Positions 23,125-33,379 of a stretch of DNA of 64,000 nt are shown here, piece after piece (positions within the stretch are counted from its first letter, which is position 1; each line of letters starts with the position of its first letter). Source of the DNA: Mixophyes australis (Eukaryota > Chordata > Amphibia > Anura > Limnodynastidae); NCBI GenBank assembly GCA_036250195.1, contig JAVHZZ010000005.1, positions 182,945,448 to 183,009,447 on the forward strand. The letters run 5' to 3'. Under the pieces are notes generated by a model, which was not told the DNA's origin, did not search any database, and worked only from the letters and a program-made list of their open reading frames with translations. Both the position numbers and the translations under genes were made by a program.

Positions 23125-23814
23125 ATTTGGCTCGACCTAATCGCATCGGCTTGTGTCAGAGGAATTTAGAGACAGAGGACGAGAAAAAGGTTTATAAACA
23201 GTTCGTCGTGGAGATTCCCTTTCAGGTGCTTTTTCCCGACAGCGGATATCCACGCTGTGACATAGTGAGATAAGAGCTTCTAGTGTAGTGGGTCACTCCT
23301 GGGATGCCAATACATCTTTAATTCGTATATTGTGTGAGGGTTCTAGACCCCTGACGCAGTCTGAGAAGACTAGATGTGGCCAAAGAGACACAGCCTGGTT
23401 CATCAAAACTTTTTCTAAATGCAGATGTGAAGGCAGCAGCATCTTGCAGAAGGGAAGAGCTTGTCTTGACAAAAGGGATATAATATAAGCGACTTTAGAG
23501 CCATCCGTGGGAAAATTCTAAGGAAGTAGCTCAAATTGTATTGAGCATCGGTTCAAGAATCCTCGACAATCCCTGGGTTCACGGGAAAATTTTTGTGGAG
23601 TTGGCAACCGCAGGGAAGAAGGCGTACCGACAGAAACCGGGTGCTCGACCTTGACGGGAGTAACAGCAGGTAATGATGACTGTAGAGAGTCCAGATGTGA
23701 AGCTAAATCTTGAAGGCATTGGAGAGTTTGAATTTGAGTGGTGTCCTGGCGTTCAGTACGACCCACCAAATGTTGCAACAAGCCTTTTTCTGATGGCTCT
23801 TGATGAAGATCCAT
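23125..23814 (-). pseudogene. Gypsy gag remnant with internal deletions
   Basis: A possible start ATG on the - strand is at 23812-23814, 20 bases inside the right LTR. The frame begins MDLHQEPSEKGLLQHLVG and ends after RFLNRC-like text at 23518 (residues DCRGFLNRCSIQFELLP). Beyond that the sequence is frameshifted and, compared with the gag piece in the left LTR, lacks two segments. I could not identify the tRNA primer site in the 20-base gap. Confidence 0.75.
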
Positions 23815-23833
23815 TTTTGGGGTCAGTTCATAC

Positions 23834-24717
23834 TGTCACGAAAGACAGATAGTTGTAATGGTCTTGATCTCTGTTTCAGTGAGAGATACCCCCAGAGAGT
23901 CTAATAGAGGAGAGGTATTCACAAGGGAAGGGAATATGGTCTTTGGTACTCTCAACTGCAGGTTGCGGTCCTCTAGGAGCAGAGCAGATAATACAGAGAA
24001 CCACAAAGTAACTGTAAGGCAGAATGGAATGTAGCCCCAGGTGTATGGAATTCCAGAACAGGATGGGTGTGTGCGATGATCAGAAGTATAGTCACAAATC
24101 ACGATAATAGGATAGCCTGAGCAAGAAAGTACACTCACAGGTCTAAACAGCGGAATAAGCTGAACAGATATAGCTGTGAAGCGATGCACTGCGGTGAGCA
24201 GAAGTACTGAGATCCACGCAGATGATATAACTCTGGAACAGGACCGTTGATGAGCGATACCCTGCAGTGAGGTCACAGGTCTTGACTGTGGAATAAGCTG
24301 AACAGGTAATGCTGTAAAGCAATGAACTGCAGAGAGCAAAAGCACTGAGATCCACACAGGTGTTATAACTATGGAAAAGGACCAATGCTGTAGCCGATGA
24401 ACGAACGGCCTAACTCGCAAAGGCAGGAAGAAAGGTAAGTATGAGCAAGGACGGGAGTCAGAGGAGATGCTTCCTATCAGGTAGGAGACCTGATGAAGTG
24501 ACACCTATAGAAAGGAGGAGGACCCTTATAAAGGGAACTGGCTGGTGATCCTTCTATCACCGTGGAGCAGAGGTTTAAAAAGGTTCCCGGGGTTGCGCAT
24601 ATAGAGAATGCTTGGCAAGATGGCGTCCGAGGATAGGGGAATGCCAGGCTATACATCAGATAGGGGTAACCCATGTATACAAGGCTCAGAATGGAACTAA
24701 ATCGGGGAAATGCGTGA
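23834..24717 (-). repeat. Right (5') Gypsy LTR
   Basis: It begins TGTCACGAAAGAC on the + strand and ends GCGTGATA beside the GACAG duplication, about 884 bp. Within it, two direct repeats of about 120 bp (about 24145-24265 and 24270-24385) share GGAATAAGCTGAACAG, GAGCAGAAGTACTGAGATCC and GATATAACTCTGGAACAGGA-like text. A CCTTTATAAGGG TATA-like motif on the - strand lies near 24527-24538. Confidence 0.8.
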
Positions 24718-25640
24718 TAGACAGTTCCCTGGAATTTCGGATTGGTGTACATCTTTACCCCACTTCCAATGTTGCCGTGAGTGTTGAAAAAGATCAGACA
24801 TGAAAGAGTTCCAGTGATTCTCTTGGCTCCGGAATGGCCAAGAAGTTCTTGGTACGCAGATCTTCTCGCTATGTCCGTAGAGCCTCCTTGGCGACTGCCA
24901 CATAGAGTGGATCTTCCAAGTCAAGGTCCATTCTTTCATCAGAACCTTGTTCAATTTGCTTTGATGGCGTGAATGTTGAAATCCTTATCCTTAAAAAGAA
25001 GTGTTTATCAGACAAAGTCATTCAGACTATGCTTCAACCGCAGACGCCATCGTTGTCCATCCAACATTGTTGGCTTTCCTGCAGGATGGCTTCGATAAAG
25101 ATTTGCTCCTTGCTTCCCTTAAAGGACAGGTTTCAGCATTGTCCGTATATTTCCAGAAACTACTTGCAGTTTTACCGGATGCCCAAACATTTGCATGTCC
25201 AACATCTGTTTACCTCTCCAGTAGCTCCGTGGGATCATAATTTAGTTTTCTTGGCCTTGCAGGAACCTCCGTTTGAGCCATTAGAGTCAGTTTCTCTGAA
25301 ACTCATGACTTGGAAGTCAGTCTTTTTGTTGGCTATTTTGTCAGCTCGTAGGGTCTCTGAATTGGCTGCTTCTTGTCGCTCGTCTTTCCTCATGTTTCAC
25401 GATGATAGGGTGGTACTATGTACCATACCATCATTTCAGCCTAAAGTAGTAGCTAAGTTTCCCATTAACCAGGATATTGTCATTCCTGCTTTCCCTGGCA
25501 ACAGTTCTTCGGATCCGCAGAGTTCTAGACACTTTTTTTTTTTACCATACCTCTTCTGTACGTAAGTCAAATTCTCTTCTGGTGCTTTATGATGTTCTGG
25601 TAACAAGAAGGACAGGACAGAGGTTATGGCGTGGGGCACT
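24718..25640 (+). pseudogene. DIRS tyrosine-recombinase region (3' part)
   Basis: After the GACAG duplication the frame resumes as VPWNFGLVYIFTPLPMLP, a stop, VLKKIRHERVPVILLAPEWP, then SQGPFFHQNLVQFALMA. Further on, EPPFEPLESVSLKLMTWKSV and AILSARRVSELAA carry the conserved Arg-Arg region of the DIRS tyrosine recombinase, and about 25560-25640 reads RKSNSLLVLYDVLVT. The downstream catalytic His/Arg and Tyr region is missing; homology stops near 25640. Confidence 0.85.
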
Positions 25641-26538
25641 CTAGGATAAGAGGTTGTGAAAGGTATGTATGATAAAATGCAAATCTTTATTGGTATATAT
25701 TAAAATGAATACATCCTAGCAAATTAAAGCTACGCGAAAATATTAAAAGAAAACAAAAACAGTGAAATTAAAAGTTGCAAATCAACTGCAACAATCGCTC
25801 TGTGGTCAAATTCTTAAAGCTGATAAATCATATAATATGATGTAAGTACATGAATCAGTGGGCAACTATAGAATCTTGAGGCAGAGATATATCTATAAGA
25901 TTTTGAATAAAATCATTTGTCCTCTGTCTATCATACCATAATGAGTACCATAGACTACTAGATTTACTAATCTCCTTTAATTAGGAGCCCCAATCGCTGT
26001 CCTAGTACAAATTTCTAGGATAGGGATCTGATATACTAAATTATTATATCTAGTATGTGTCAATTATATGGTGTGAACACTGCAATTGATAACAGGCTCA
26101 CTATCTGTATTAAAGGATTGGGACAGTATGAACCATAGATCTATATTTTGCCCCTAAGAAATAGGTACAATTATCAATATAATTTCTTATATATAGGTCT
26201 GACAAATTCGGAGGCTGTGTCTACTATAATTCTTGACACACACACTGATAGTTTATCCGGAAGGTTAGTATCTCGTGAGCCCTCTGAACCTAAATTATAT
26301 AAAGGCGCTAATCACTGTGATGTCCCCGGAGCCCCACACATTAATTATATCTCCATTGTCATTTATAAATCAGTGAGGATCGGACATTGATAAGGTGCTC
26401 ACATCTACACTTATATATGAGTCTAACATATCCGAAGACTGTGTCTGCTAAAGTTCATAACACACACACTTGTTGTCTGTCTAGATACTTTGTATCTCTC
26501 GTTAGCCCTCTGATCCTGAATTAGGTAGAAGCGCTAAT
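25641..26538. other. Unclassified repeat with about 225-bp direct duplication
   Basis: No coding domain is seen. About 26190-26310 and 26413-26540 are diverged direct copies sharing CTGTGTCTACTATAATTC-like text, CACACACAC, GTATCTC and GAGCCCTCTGA-like text, and AGGCGCTAATC-like text. A third weaker echo (GCCCCAATCGCTGTCC) lies near 25989. This may belong to the DIRS terminal repeats or to a separate element; I cannot tell. Confidence 0.5.
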
Positions 26539-26546
26539 CGCTAACC

Positions 26547-26791
26547 CATACTTGCCAACTCTCCTGGAATGTCCGGGAGACTCCCGGATTCTGGGTGGGT
26601 CTCCCGGACTCCCGGGAGTGTATGGCATTCTCCCGCATCTGCCCACTTCCTAGTGAAGTAGGCAGAATTATGCCCAAAATTATGTCACGGGGGCAGGTCC
26701 AAAATGATGCGATTTTTGGATCCCCGCCCCCCGCACACCCACCTCCCCCCGGCAGCTCCCAGACACCAACTAGAAGAAGTTGGCAAGTATG
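26547..26791. mobile_element. MITE, CATACTTGCC family, with 8-bp duplication
   Basis: It has perfect 14-bp inverted ends CATACTTGCCAACT and AGTTGGCAAGTATG, 245 bp overall. The flanks CGCTAACC (26539-26546) and CTCTAACC (26792-26799) agree at seven of eight positions, which fits an 8-bp target duplication. The interior is rich in CTCCCGGA-type short inverted motifs. There is no coding capacity. Confidence 0.88.
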
Positions 26792-27762
26792 CTCTAACCT
26801 TCCAGGATTTTATCAGGTTTACATGATAGATTTGTTTGGGTTTTCTTTTCCCTGACTGAAACACTTTATAATGAGGATTTCAAATGGTCCCTGACACTTT
26901 GCTTGGGGATATACACAGTAAGGGTGGCTTGGGGCGAGAGCAAGTTTAAATCTGGGTCTGGCACTTGTTTATGAAAGTGAATTAAAGAAAAATGGAGTAT
27001 AAGGTGGAATTATAAGACAATTCTATGATTATGGAATTCTCAATACCCCCACTATGTATACCAGAGATTGGAAAGGCTGCTGTTTATTGGTTAGTAGTGG
27101 TTAGACCCCATGTGGTGGTTTTACAAAGCGGGATGTAGTCAATCTGTCAATGCTAAAGCTGTCAACACCAAAATGTTGACAGGTTCAATGTGTAGTTACA
27201 TTGTGATAGTCGAAAACTGCCGGACACAACGACCAATACAATAAATAATACCGTAAAAAAATTAAATAACCCTCAATACATAAATAACAAAATAAAAAAA
27301 GTGCCTTCCCACAAAGGTAACTCTAGTGCAAGCAAAATCTGAGGGAGAAAAAGCGTGGGGTATCCCAGATTCCACTAGTACCAGCACCAGCACTGGACTT
27401 TTCAATGGGGTCCTCCTGCCATAATGACAACCTACCCCATGCTGGTCAGCACAGAGCTGGATTTCCTAGGGAGATGTATCTGCAATAAAAAGCGGACCCC
27501 CTCCCCCAGGGGTACACAGGCCTGTGCTGAAAGTACTAGGGCTCTTACCACACCCCTGGGCAGTGGGTGTGGGGCAATAAAAAATATTTTATTGTAAAAG
27601 TAACTTTATCTCCCTTGTGCACTACATGTCATAGCAAGCCCAGGCTGCAATTAGCAGTTTGGGCATGCTGGGACCTGTAGTGCACCAAGACAAAATGTAA
27701 ATAAAACTACACCCGTTAAAAAAAATAGCTTCATTGGAAATAAATAAATAAACCCCTCAACA

Positions 27763-28790
27763 GTCATGGCCGAAAGTTTTGAGAGTGACACAAGTATTGG
27801 TTTCCACAGAGTTTGCTGCTTCAATGTTTTTAGACCTGTTTGTCAGATGTTGCTATGGTATACTGAAATAAAATTACAAGCATTTTATAAGTGTCAAAGG
27901 CTTTTATTGACAATAATATTAAGTTTATGCAAAGAGTCAATATTTGCAGTGTTGACCCTTCTTTTTGAAGGCCTCTACATTTCGCCCTGGCATGCTGTCA
28001 ATCTACTACTGGGCCACATACTGACTGATGGCCACCCATTCTTGCCTAATCAATGCTTGGAGTTTGTCAGAATTTGTGGGTTTTTGTTTGTCCACCCGCC
28101 TCTTGAGGAGTGACCACAAGTTCTCAATGGAATTAAGGTCTGGGGAGTTTCCTGGCCATGGACCCAAAATTTCAATGTTTTGATCCCAAGCTGGAAAAGG
28201 CATTGTTCATCGCCAAACTGTTCTTGGATGGTTGGGAGAAGTTGCTCTTGGAGGATGTTTTTTTACTATTCTTTATTCATGGCGGTGTTCTTAGGCAAAA
28301 TTGTGAGTGAGCCCACTCCCTTGGCTGAGAAGAAACCCCACACATGAATGGTCTCAGGATACTTTACTGTTACCACAGGGCTGATGGTAGCGCTCACCTT
28401 TCCTTCTCTGGAGTAGTATTTTTCCAGATGCCCCAAACAATCTGAAAGGGGATTCATCAGAGAAAATGACTTTACCCCAGTCCTCAACTGTCCAATCCCT
28501 ATACCTTTTGCAGAATATCAGTCTGTCTCTGATGTTTTTCCTAGAGTGAAGTGGCTTCTTTTCTGGCCTTCCTGACATCAGGCCATCCTCCAAAAGTCTT
28601 CGCCTCACTGTGCATGCAGATGCACTCACACCTTCCTCCTGCCATTCCTGAGCAAGCTCTGCACTGGTGGTGCCCCAGTCCTGCAGCTCTACCAACTTTA
28701 GGAGAAGATCCTGGCGCTTGCTGGACGTTCTTGGGTGCGGCGCTTCCAGGTATCGGCAGTCATGTGACTGCATTCGAGGGTGGGTAATTC
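27763..28790 (-). pseudogene. Tc1-like transposase remnant
   Basis: The left terminus CAGTCATGGCCGAAAGTTTT with GAGAGTGACAC is a Tc1 end. On the - strand from 28773: a helix-turn-helix region (LVELQDWGTTSAELAQEWQE), LHSRKNIRDRL, WTVEDWGKVIFSDESPF with the first catalytic Asp. In other frames follow YPETIHVWGFFSAKGVGSL and PGNSPDLNSIENLWSLLKRR with the second Asp and the Glu. Frameshifts separate the parts. The N-terminus and right terminus are missing beyond about 28790. Confidence 0.88.
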
Positions 28791-28799
28791 AAACAGGAG

Positions 28800-29334
28800 C
28801 TTCATATATAATCCTCACTCACACTCCTGCAGTGTCAGAGCAACTCGTATGATACCTGTTTGACTCCCTTGTGCATTCTGATTGTACCTCTTTTGCAGTG
28901 ACTCTGTCCTCTGTGTTCTTACTCCCAACTGACTCCCTGTGTACCGGACTTCTTTGACCTTGCTACTGTCTTCCGATTACCACTGCCAGCATGTGTACCG
29001 AACCAAACTTGTCCTTACCTTACATCCAACTCCTGCACTTGTACTTCACTGCCTGCATGTGTACCAAATTCAGCTTGTCCAGATCTTGTATCCCTCTCCT
29101 ATTGTGTACTATACTTCCAGCAAGTGTATCTGTACCTGGCCTGTTTGACACTACTACCTCTTGCATATCAGCTACTTACCAGCCTTGCTGTCCTCTACCA
29201 ACTGTCTGCAGTGCTACATTTCGAGGCTGGCCAGTGGACCGGGACCTGTGAGTTCTCGACAGCTAAGCCCATCCTGCCTTACGGTGATTCTTGGTGAACG
29301 CCGGGGAACTTGGAATCCAAATATTCAAGGAACG

Positions 29335-29335
<1 letters not shown>
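28800..29335. other. C/T-rich stretch, possibly LTR-derived
   Basis: Text such as CATGTGTACCGAACCAAACT and CATGTGTACCAAATTCAGCT recurs about every 75 bp (about 28990 and 29055, weaker at 28940 and 29125). It ends with GGTGATTCTTGGTGAACGCC before the CA run. The style resembles the 3' part of an LTR, but no partner LTR or coding domain is seen. Confidence 0.3.

Positions 29336-29381
<46 letters not shown>
29336..29381. repeat. (CA)n microsatellite
   Basis: This is an uninterrupted CA run of about 22 units. Positions 29640-30570 beyond the inverted repeat show nothing recognisable. Confidence 0.97.
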
Positions 29382-29385
<4 letters not shown>

Positions 29386-30576
29386 GACTAGTGTTAGTTT
29401 TGTCAGCAGCTAATTAACCTACCTGTATGTTTTTGGGTCCGGTAGCTGTATTGCCGGGGGCTCCGCTGGCTGCAGGTGACATTGCCGTTTACATGTTGAC
29501 AGTGTGACTGTTGACTTTACTACCTGTTGACAGTCACAAAGCCGCCATTTTAACCACGTAGACACACATTCTGACTGTCGACATTTTGGTGTCAACAGGT
29601 TTAGCGTCAACAGTTTGTACCCAGGCCCGCAGATCTATAATTTAATGCACAAATGATAAGCTATCCATTCCGCTGTGCATGGAATCCTTGGTTCTCCAAA
29701 GCTATTCACTACTCAGATTGCCGGAAGTTCAGATCATTTTGTTTTGTGAATGTGCTGTCCACTAGTTACAGTGTTGGAAGCTGACTCTTGCGTACAATAG
29801 CTTCCCAGCACAGCAGAAAATACATAAAGACATAGTAGGGAGAAATTTGACCCCCTGTCTCCCAATCTAAAAATCTTTTAGATCTGGTGACAAATTCTCA
29901 AAACCCGGGAACAGGGGATCAAAAATGGGAGACAACTGAAAAAATATGGATACATGATTGTTTCTTAGGCTGAATCCCTACAGGCAGTGATGATGTAGCT
30001 CAAGTCCTTTAATATCTGCATACAAGACTATAACAATCTAAAGAAACCTATATTAAGGTTATGTTGTTTTGTTGTTGCCTATGTTTACTTGTGTTGCTGT
30101 GGCTATACCACTCTAATGTAAAGCTGTGTGTTTGTCATCATTTGTTTGTTGAGAAGAGCTTATGTGACTTTATCCCAAACATGTCCGCTATTGCGTCTTT
30201 GCATTTGCCCGACCTCCGACTCTTTTTCACATACACATAAATCACTGTTTTCCTCTTATAGAGTTAGAGCAACACTAGCTACAATGACAGGGTACTATTT
30301 AACATTTGCAATTATATGCAATCACGATCCACACATATCCATGACATAATTGAATTGCCTTTGGTATATTTTGTGCATAATCTCATCTTTTTACTGTATT
30401 ATTCTACTGATTTTTTTTCATTTTATCCTTTATGTTTCACTTATATTTCATCACTAAAATGTGTGTGCATAAGCAGGCTATTCACGTGTATATTTGCATG
30501 TAGACATCCATATTTATGCATACTATATTTCACTTAAGTAACAAAGACACTTATGAGTTCTCTCATTTGGTTCCAG

Positions 30577-30774
30577 GTCAGAATGTAAACACAAGAGCTG
30601 CAGGTTTGGTTGGCAGAGATGGTCCATATGACAAGCAGCCGTTCATGGTTGCTTTTTTTAAAGCAAGCGAGGTTCACCTAAGGACAGCAAGATCTGCAAC
30701 AAGTAAACGAAAGAACCCGAATCGTAACCGCTACTCTCAGTCACAAGATGTATCCAGAGTATCGAGTGTAATAG
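30577..30774 (+). CDS. BMP6: BMP6 exon 4 (prodomain end, convertase site, mature N-terminus)
   Basis: This is a 198-bp exon between acceptor TTCCAG and donor GTAATG, phase 1 on both sides. It encodes [20 protein letters not shown], then [18 protein letters not shown] and a basic stretch [13 protein letters not shown], ending [17 protein letters not shown] (30681-30692) is the likely proprotein-convertase cleavage site (R-X-X-R), placing the mature N-terminus at SATSK. The basic run after it matches the heparin-binding region known in BMP6. QSQDV and RVSS are BMP6-like. The exon is intact and lies 26.9 kb from exon 3. Confidence 0.97.
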
Positions 30775-30926
30775 GTAATGTACCATTTTCTATAATACAG
30801 TCAGTGGTGTAATCCTAAGAAAAAGTGCTAAGGCTATACTAATCATAAAGTAGGCATGAGTAGTCATGCCAAAGAATGGGTATGGTTTATTTAAGTGGTT
30901 AGTCTTATATGATGATAAACTTGTAG

Positions 30927-31127
30927 CATACTTTCCAACTCTCCCGGAAAGTTCGACTCCCACGAGAGTTGGCATTTCTCCCGCATCAAGGAATTCCCTT
31001 GTTAAAATGGCATTCTCGGTGAATCACGCCATTTTGGCCCCGCCCCCCGCGGAACCATCATTTACCCCTCCCGCCCCCTAGTCACACCCCTTTCCCGGAA
31101 ACAAGTTTGCGAGAGTAGGTAAGTATG
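30927..31127. mobile_element. MITE, CATACTTGCC family
   Basis: The left end CATACTTTCCAACTCTCCCG faces the right end AGTAGGTAAGTATG (201 bp). The interior has CATTTTGGCCCCGCCCCC. The flanks ACTTGTAG and GTTTATAG agree at five of eight positions with transitions only, so the target duplication is uncertain. It lies 152 bases downstream of exon 4. Confidence 0.75.
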
Positions 31128-31403
31128 GTTTATAGTTTATATAACATTGATTGATAAACCATAACTGTGAATGTAGTGTTGTCAGATATCCCACTATTAG
31201 ACATGTGGCACTATACAATGAATGCCTGAAAAGTAAAAACTAAGTCCAGCACAACAAAAGTTGGGTTTCTTTACAGTTTAAAGATTTGCCCTGTATGCTC
31301 CATTGTAGCCTGGTCTGATTACCCCAAGGATTATAGCCATAAGTGAGAATGGACAAAGTAACAACTTACGTGCCGTAGATGTAGGATTTAGATCCCACAC
31401 TTA

Positions 31404-31591
31404 GGGGCATATTCAATTCCGATCCGATTCGCGGTAATGTGCGTTACCGCGGAAAATGCGCACAACTGCCGGTAATACGGTATCGCAATAACGCGGATTT
31501 TCGAAAATCCACGTTATTGCGGTACCGCAGATTACGTTCGCGGCTGTTCCGGCGCGATCCCGCGAATCGGGATCGGAATTGAATATGCCCC
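31404..31591. mobile_element. Harbinger-type palindromic MITE
   Basis: The ends GGGGCATATTCAATTCCGAT and ATCGGAATTGAATATGCCCC are perfect inverted repeats, flanked by TTA on both sides (31401-31403 and 31592-31594), the 3-bp duplication typical of PIF/Harbinger. The centre is also self-complementary (GGATTTTCGAAAATCC), so nearly the whole 188 bp can fold into one hairpin. It is CpG-rich for this region. Confidence 0.88.
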
Positions 31592-32390
31592 TTAGAGGCT
31601 TATTGACGTAAATTCTGTGTCTCATGGAAATCTCTCCCATAGCTTTCTAAACTGTAGTTGTTGGCTCACATGTAAATACCAGTCTGGTGTCCTACTGGAC
31701 AACTGATTCCTTATCAGAAATATGGGAAAAACAATCTTATACAGACTGCTATCCTCATGCATCACACTGCTCCCACAGCGGAAGGCAGGAAGCACCAGTA
31801 ATGTGATCATTAGTACATGAAAGAGATGGTATGGAGTTACATCTTCTCTGCTACAGCATCCCCTAGTGTTAGAGCATGTTAAGCACGTTCTGACATAGCG
31901 TGACATACCTGTGACAACTCAGAGTAAGGTATTCCATGTTTTACCAGAGAAGAGTTAAAAATAAATGGGTGAAATACAAGACTAAATTACTAAAGTTAAA
32001 AACACAAATACATTGTATTATACAAAAATAAAGTATTTGTTATTGTAATAAAGCATTTGGTATCCCTGTAAATGTTAGAAGGGGCACAATAAAATAAGGA
32101 GTATACAATTATAAGCATAAAAGTCTATTGTATATTTATATATAAATGTATTTTTGAGATTAAAATGTCATGATGGATAATAGATACACACACTGGGTGA
32201 TCTGTCACCTGAGGAGTAAAGCATTTTTATCACATTGTATAACACCCCCCATTTAACTCCTTTACTTTTCAACTTACAGATACTGGGAAGTTTCTGCCAC
32301 TCTAAAGTTGTTCACACATTTTACAATTCATTCATTAAATGCATTCATTTTTATTTGTTAGATTATCAAATTGTTAAAGAATCAGCGTGT

Positions 32391-32438
32391 ATGTGTGTGT
32401 ATGTGTGTGGGTGTGGGTGTGTGTGTGTGTGTGTGTGA
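32391..32438. repeat. (TG)n microsatellite
   Basis: This is a TG-rich run with GTGTGGG interruptions, ending in a long pure TG tract. A separate G homopolymer of about 14 bases lies near 32907-32920. Confidence 0.95.
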
Positions 32439-33379
32439 GGGAAGGGGGTTGTAGTTTGAACCTCCTTGTGTTGGAGATGGCATGTAGCAGTGTTATAACA
32501 CCACTGGAGATGGCATCCAGCAAGTAGATTTGTGCTCATTTGTTTCTAAACTCTATGGTGAAGAGTAAAAAAAAACTATAATACAAAAGTTGTCTTCCTG
32601 CTACCTGACACAAGTTAACTAAATTCTTTGATAATGTCAATTGTGCTGGGAAACATACTATCGTTACCAATCAAAATCATGAAGGGCTAGAAGTATACAT
32701 ACATTATGATTATTAGTGGTATACCATTGATGGTGGATAGCAATTGCACCTCAATGGTTAATTTAATTTTCTAGTGAAAACAGAAGTGAGTGGGTAAATT
32801 TATACATTTCTATGAATATTACCAGTGGTAAATATTTATCTCTTCATTGCCAGCGTTTAACTTAGGAAATCTTAAATTGCTTCAGATGTATAAGCGGGGA
32901 AGGGCGGGGGGGGGGGGGGGAGGAATTGCCTGGCTAAAATTTGTTTTCTTTAAAGTATAAAGCCAGTGTCAATAGCAAAAGAAACAGCTGCTCCCTGTCA
33001 CCAAGATGGTTTCTAATTCAATCCTTCACATTGAACCACTTCCAAAACATCAGGAGCTTGTTTTAGCCACAGAAAGAACTATGTTAAGTAGGACAAGATG
33101 TGAATAAGAACAGCATTTTATATTTTTTTTTAATGAGTGTCGTTGACGGTCATCAAGATTGGATATTCTGCACAAACTGGGACATGTGAAGAAGCATATG
33201 ATGTGTATACAATTCACTGCCTCTGTACATGCACTTTCAAGGAATCACTTCAACAATTTTGCTCCTATTTGCCAGTCAGCATGATGTTACAACTCACCCA
33301 TCATCTTCCGTAATATTAGAGGCATCTGCCACTGCTTACACTGCCTTTCCATCACCTTTTGAACATTATTACTATACGC

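Larger units (their letters stand above)
17446..24717 (-). mobile_element. Ty3/Gypsy chromodomain retrotransposon inserted in DIRS
   Basis: The element is flanked by a 5-bp duplication GACAG (17441-17445 and 24718-24722) that also restores the DIRS reading frame. It is read on the - strand: right LTR, gag, protease, reverse transcriptase, RNase H, integrase, chromodomain, left LTR. The RT is split by a hAT derivative (20493-22057). The left LTR is chimeric. All coding parts contain stops or frameshifts. The outer end reads TATCAC in sense, probably a mutated TGTCAC. The chromodomain places it among the chromoviruses. Confidence 0.9.
27131..29625. mobile_element. Element bounded by about 70-bp inverted repeats
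   Basis: About 27131-27205 (GTAGTCAATCTGTCAATGCT, then CTGTCAACACCAAAATGTTG) matches the reverse complement of about 29555-29625 (ACATTTTGGTGTCAACAG, then TTTAGCGTCAACAG). Between the arms lie non-coding sequence with CCTGGGCAGTGGGTGTGGGG, a Tc1 remnant, C/T-rich sequence and a CA run. I infer an old transposon invaded by other elements. The superfamily is not recognised. Confidence 0.55.
3723..30576 (+). other. BMP6: BMP6 intron 3 (26.9 kb)
   Basis: This intron runs from donor GTAAGT (3723) to acceptor TTCCAG (30571-30576) and is phase 1. Most of it can be assigned to repeats listed separately. Stretches where I see nothing recognisable are 3723-4845 (AT-rich), 12451-14027 apart from short TG/CA tracts, 16498-16866, and 29640-30570. 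Confidence 0.9.
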
